A DNA stretch of 64,000 bases from Thalassotalea_F euphylliae (GTDB lineage: Bacteria; Pseudomonadota; Gammaproteobacteria; Enterobacterales; Alteromonadaceae): positions 434,001-498,000 of the forward strand of contig NZ_JBHUIB010000012.1 of assembly GCF_042682785.1 (NCBI RefSeq). The letters are read 5' to 3'. Positions 62,560 to 64,000 of this stretch are shown here, in pieces. Numbering within the stretch: the first letter of the stretch is position 1; each line of letters begins with the position of its first letter. Below the pieces are notes generated by a model. The model was not told where the DNA came from. It did no database searches and worked only from the letters and a program-made list of their open reading frames with translations. The position numbers and the translations under genes are program-made.

Positions 62560-62973
62560 TTACAGCTCTTTGACCATAAAATATTTGCAGCCTTTTTTTG
62601 GGTAACCTTCTTGCACCCATTGAGTCACATAGCCATATTTTTGATAGAAAGGCATCGCTTGAAAATTAAGTGTATCTAGCAGGCAGCGTTTACAGCCTCG
62701 CTCTCTTCCTGCTTGCTCAACTTTCTCTAGAATTTGAGAACCAATGTTTTGGCCTCTAAGTTCATCAGACACCCACAGGGTATCGAGCAGTAACCAGTCG
62801 CCGAAACTGCGCGCGGCGGCGCCAGCGATAACATCACCTTGGTCATTTTTTATTTGCACAGCAAGAGGCAAGCGCTCGCTCACTTCCCAGTGTTGCCAAT
62901 TGTATTCTGCAATTTTCTTATCCAAAAAGTCGATTAATGACTGATCAGGATTTTCTAGTAATTCGATGTCCAT
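62560..62973 (-). CDS. GNAT family N-acetyltransferase
   Basis: 137 residues. Conserved GNAT strand and CoA loop: LDTLWVSDELRGQNIGSQILEKVEQAGRERG, then CLLDTLNFQAMPFYQKYGY. The RGQNIG stretch is the pyrophosphate loop. Substrate unknown. GGAGATAAT precedes the ATG. Confidence 0.83.
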   Translation of the reverse strand: MDIELLENPDQSLIDFLDKKIAEYNWQHWEVSERLPLAVQIKNDQGDVIAGAAARSFGDWLLLDTLWVSDELRGQNIGSQILEKVEQAGRERGCKRCLLDTLNFQAMPFYQKYGYVTQWVQEGYPKKGCKYFMVKEL

Positions 62974-63128
62974 ATTATCTCCATGTAATAAGTGGTAGAA
63001 AGTTTCCCTTCTCTGATATCAATAGTAACCGCCAATAGCAGATTATTTGCCTTGTCGGTTTCATTAATTATCAATATCTTATATGTATGACAAACGATGA
63101 GTTATCAACTGGCGGCATGAAATAAATT

Positions 63129-64000
63129 ATGTTGAATTGGGGAATAATTAGTGCTGGCCGTATTTGTCAGCAATTTGCTGCAGATATGGAATATGTAAGC
63201 AATGGCACAGTAAAAGCGGTGGCTGCGAGAAACCTTGATGATGCTAAGGCATTTGCAGATAAATATTCCATTGAGCGTGCATATGGCAGTTATCAGCAGC
63301 TTTTTAACGATTCAGGTATCGACATTGTCTATATCGGCACGCCTCATACGTTCCATTTCGAGCAAGCAAAAGCGGCAATGTTAGCTGGTAAGCATGTGGT
63401 CTGCGAGAAGCCTATTACCGTTGGCTCGTCAGAGATGAAAGCTTTGTCTTTACTTGCGAAAGAGCAGGGTGTTTATTTACTTGAAGCGATGTGGACGTAT
63501 TTTCTTCCCGCTATTCAAAAAGCAAAGCAATGGATTGATGAGGGGCGAATAGGAGAGATTAAGCATATCAAAGCGGACTTTGGCTACCCCATGGCCTATG
63601 ACCCCAATACACGTGTTTATAATAAAAGTTTAGCGGGTGGTTGTTTACTCGATATGGGGATATACCCCATCGCCTTTGCTAACTTGTTTCTCAAGGCGCC
63701 TATTCAATTTGAGTACGTGAATGCAGAACTTGCGCCTAATGGCGTTGATAATGATGTGTTAATGCTAGGCAAGAGTGATGATGTCAAAGCAACGTTAGCG
63801 ACCTCATTTCAATGCAAGCTCAATAATTATGGCTATGTTATTGGCGATAAGGGTTATATCGCCATCCATGACTTTTGGCGCGCCAATAGCTGCTCGCTGT
63901 TCGAAGGTGAGCAAGAGATTGAACGCTTTGAAGATAACCGGCAATCAATAGGTCTTAACTTTGAAGCACAAGCAGCAGGTGAGGACATACTTGCAGGCAA
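63129..64000 (+). CDS. Gfo/Idh/MocA oxidoreductase, N-terminal part
   Basis: 290 residues are visible, running off the window end. The start MLNWGIISAGRICQQF gives the Rossmann GxGxxG variant, then VVCEKPITV (the conserved E-K-P), and a C-terminal domain segment GCLLDMGIYPIAFANLF. The family oxidises sugars or sugar derivatives with NAD(P); the dihydrodiol/xylose-dehydrogenase-like subgroup fits. It starts 155 bp after the divergent GNAT gene. Confidence 0.85.
   Translation, partial: MLNWGIISAGRICQQFAADMEYVSNGTVKAVAARNLDDAKAFADKYSIERAYGSYQQLFNDSGIDIVYIGTPHTFHFEQAKAAMLAGKHVVCEKPITVGSSEMKALSLLAKEQGVYLLEAMWTYFLPAIQKAKQWIDEGRIGEIKHIKADFGYPMAYDPNTRVYNKSLAGGCLLDMGIYPIAFANLFLKAPIQFEYVNAELAPNGVDNDVLMLGKSDDVKATLATSFQCKLNNYGYVIGDKGYIAIHDFWRANSCSLFEGEQEIERFEDNRQSIGLNFEAQAAGEDILAG

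Noticed and set aside
1..64000. tRNA, rRNA, CRISPR array or prophage
   Set aside because: No regularly spaced repeats, conserved RNA stems or phage-type genes were seen in reading the window.

Overview
The window looks like a chromosomal stretch of a marine, AT-leaning gammaproteobacterium, most likely an Alteromonadales member of the Colwellia/Thalassotalea type. This is inferred from gene content, not from a marker gene. The pointers are a YacL/UPF0231 gene and a YaeR/GloA2-type lyase (both enterobacteria-like families), a YqhC/YqhD pair, PEP-CTERM/exosortase-associated proteins, secreted cold-type subtilases with PPC domains, TonB-dependent uptake and a Na+/solute symporter. I see no rRNA, tRNA, CRISPR array, prophage or intact insertion sequence.

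Layout. 1-7.4 kb: the tail of a TonB-C-like gene, a DUF1569 protein, a large TPR protein of the PEP-CTERM system (PrsT-like), a PEP-CTERM choice-of-anchor-A protein and a secreted subtilase with two PPC domains. 8-9.7 kb: a second, divergent subtilase ending in four 11-residue repeats. 9.8-17.1 kb: a signalling block with a beta-propeller sensor whose GGDEF domain is degenerate, a coupled unknown gene, and a convergent membrane hybrid histidine kinase/response regulator/AraC protein. 17.3-32.3 kb: mostly single metabolic and stress genes (DUF3313 protein, yqhC/yqhD, ceramidase-family membrane protein, gcdH, GNAT and VOC proteins, CitE-like lyase, SSS symporter, pilin-like protein, GFA protein, SDR and aldo/keto reductase with a LysR regulator, a STAS-like protein). 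32.4-39.8 kb: yacL, an RND efflux pair, a PQQ-type sugar dehydrogenase lipoprotein and a membrane TPR protein. 39.9-43.3 kb: HDOD protein, ATP-grasp enzyme and a multi-domain lipoprotein. 43.5-43.8 kb: a MITE-like element.

43.9-51.4 kb holds the most interesting locus. A heme-type TonB receptor is divergent from a tightly coupled operon encoding an ExbB-like channel, a DUF2149 protein and a CobN-like chelatase with membrane segments at both ends. A near-consensus Fur box lies between the two transcription units. This resembles the hmu heme-acquisition operons of Bacteroidota and suggests iron-regulated tetrapyrrole uptake coupled to metal removal.

51.5-64 kb: a lipoprotein built of 13-residue Trp repeats, a metalloprotease with a variant PEP-CTERM tail, a sugar porter and galM (divergent), an AlkD-like repair protein, several small membrane proteins, a MerC-like protein, an acyltransferase-3 protein, an LctP-type lactate permease, a GNAT protein and the start of a Gfo/Idh/MocA oxidoreductase running off the end.
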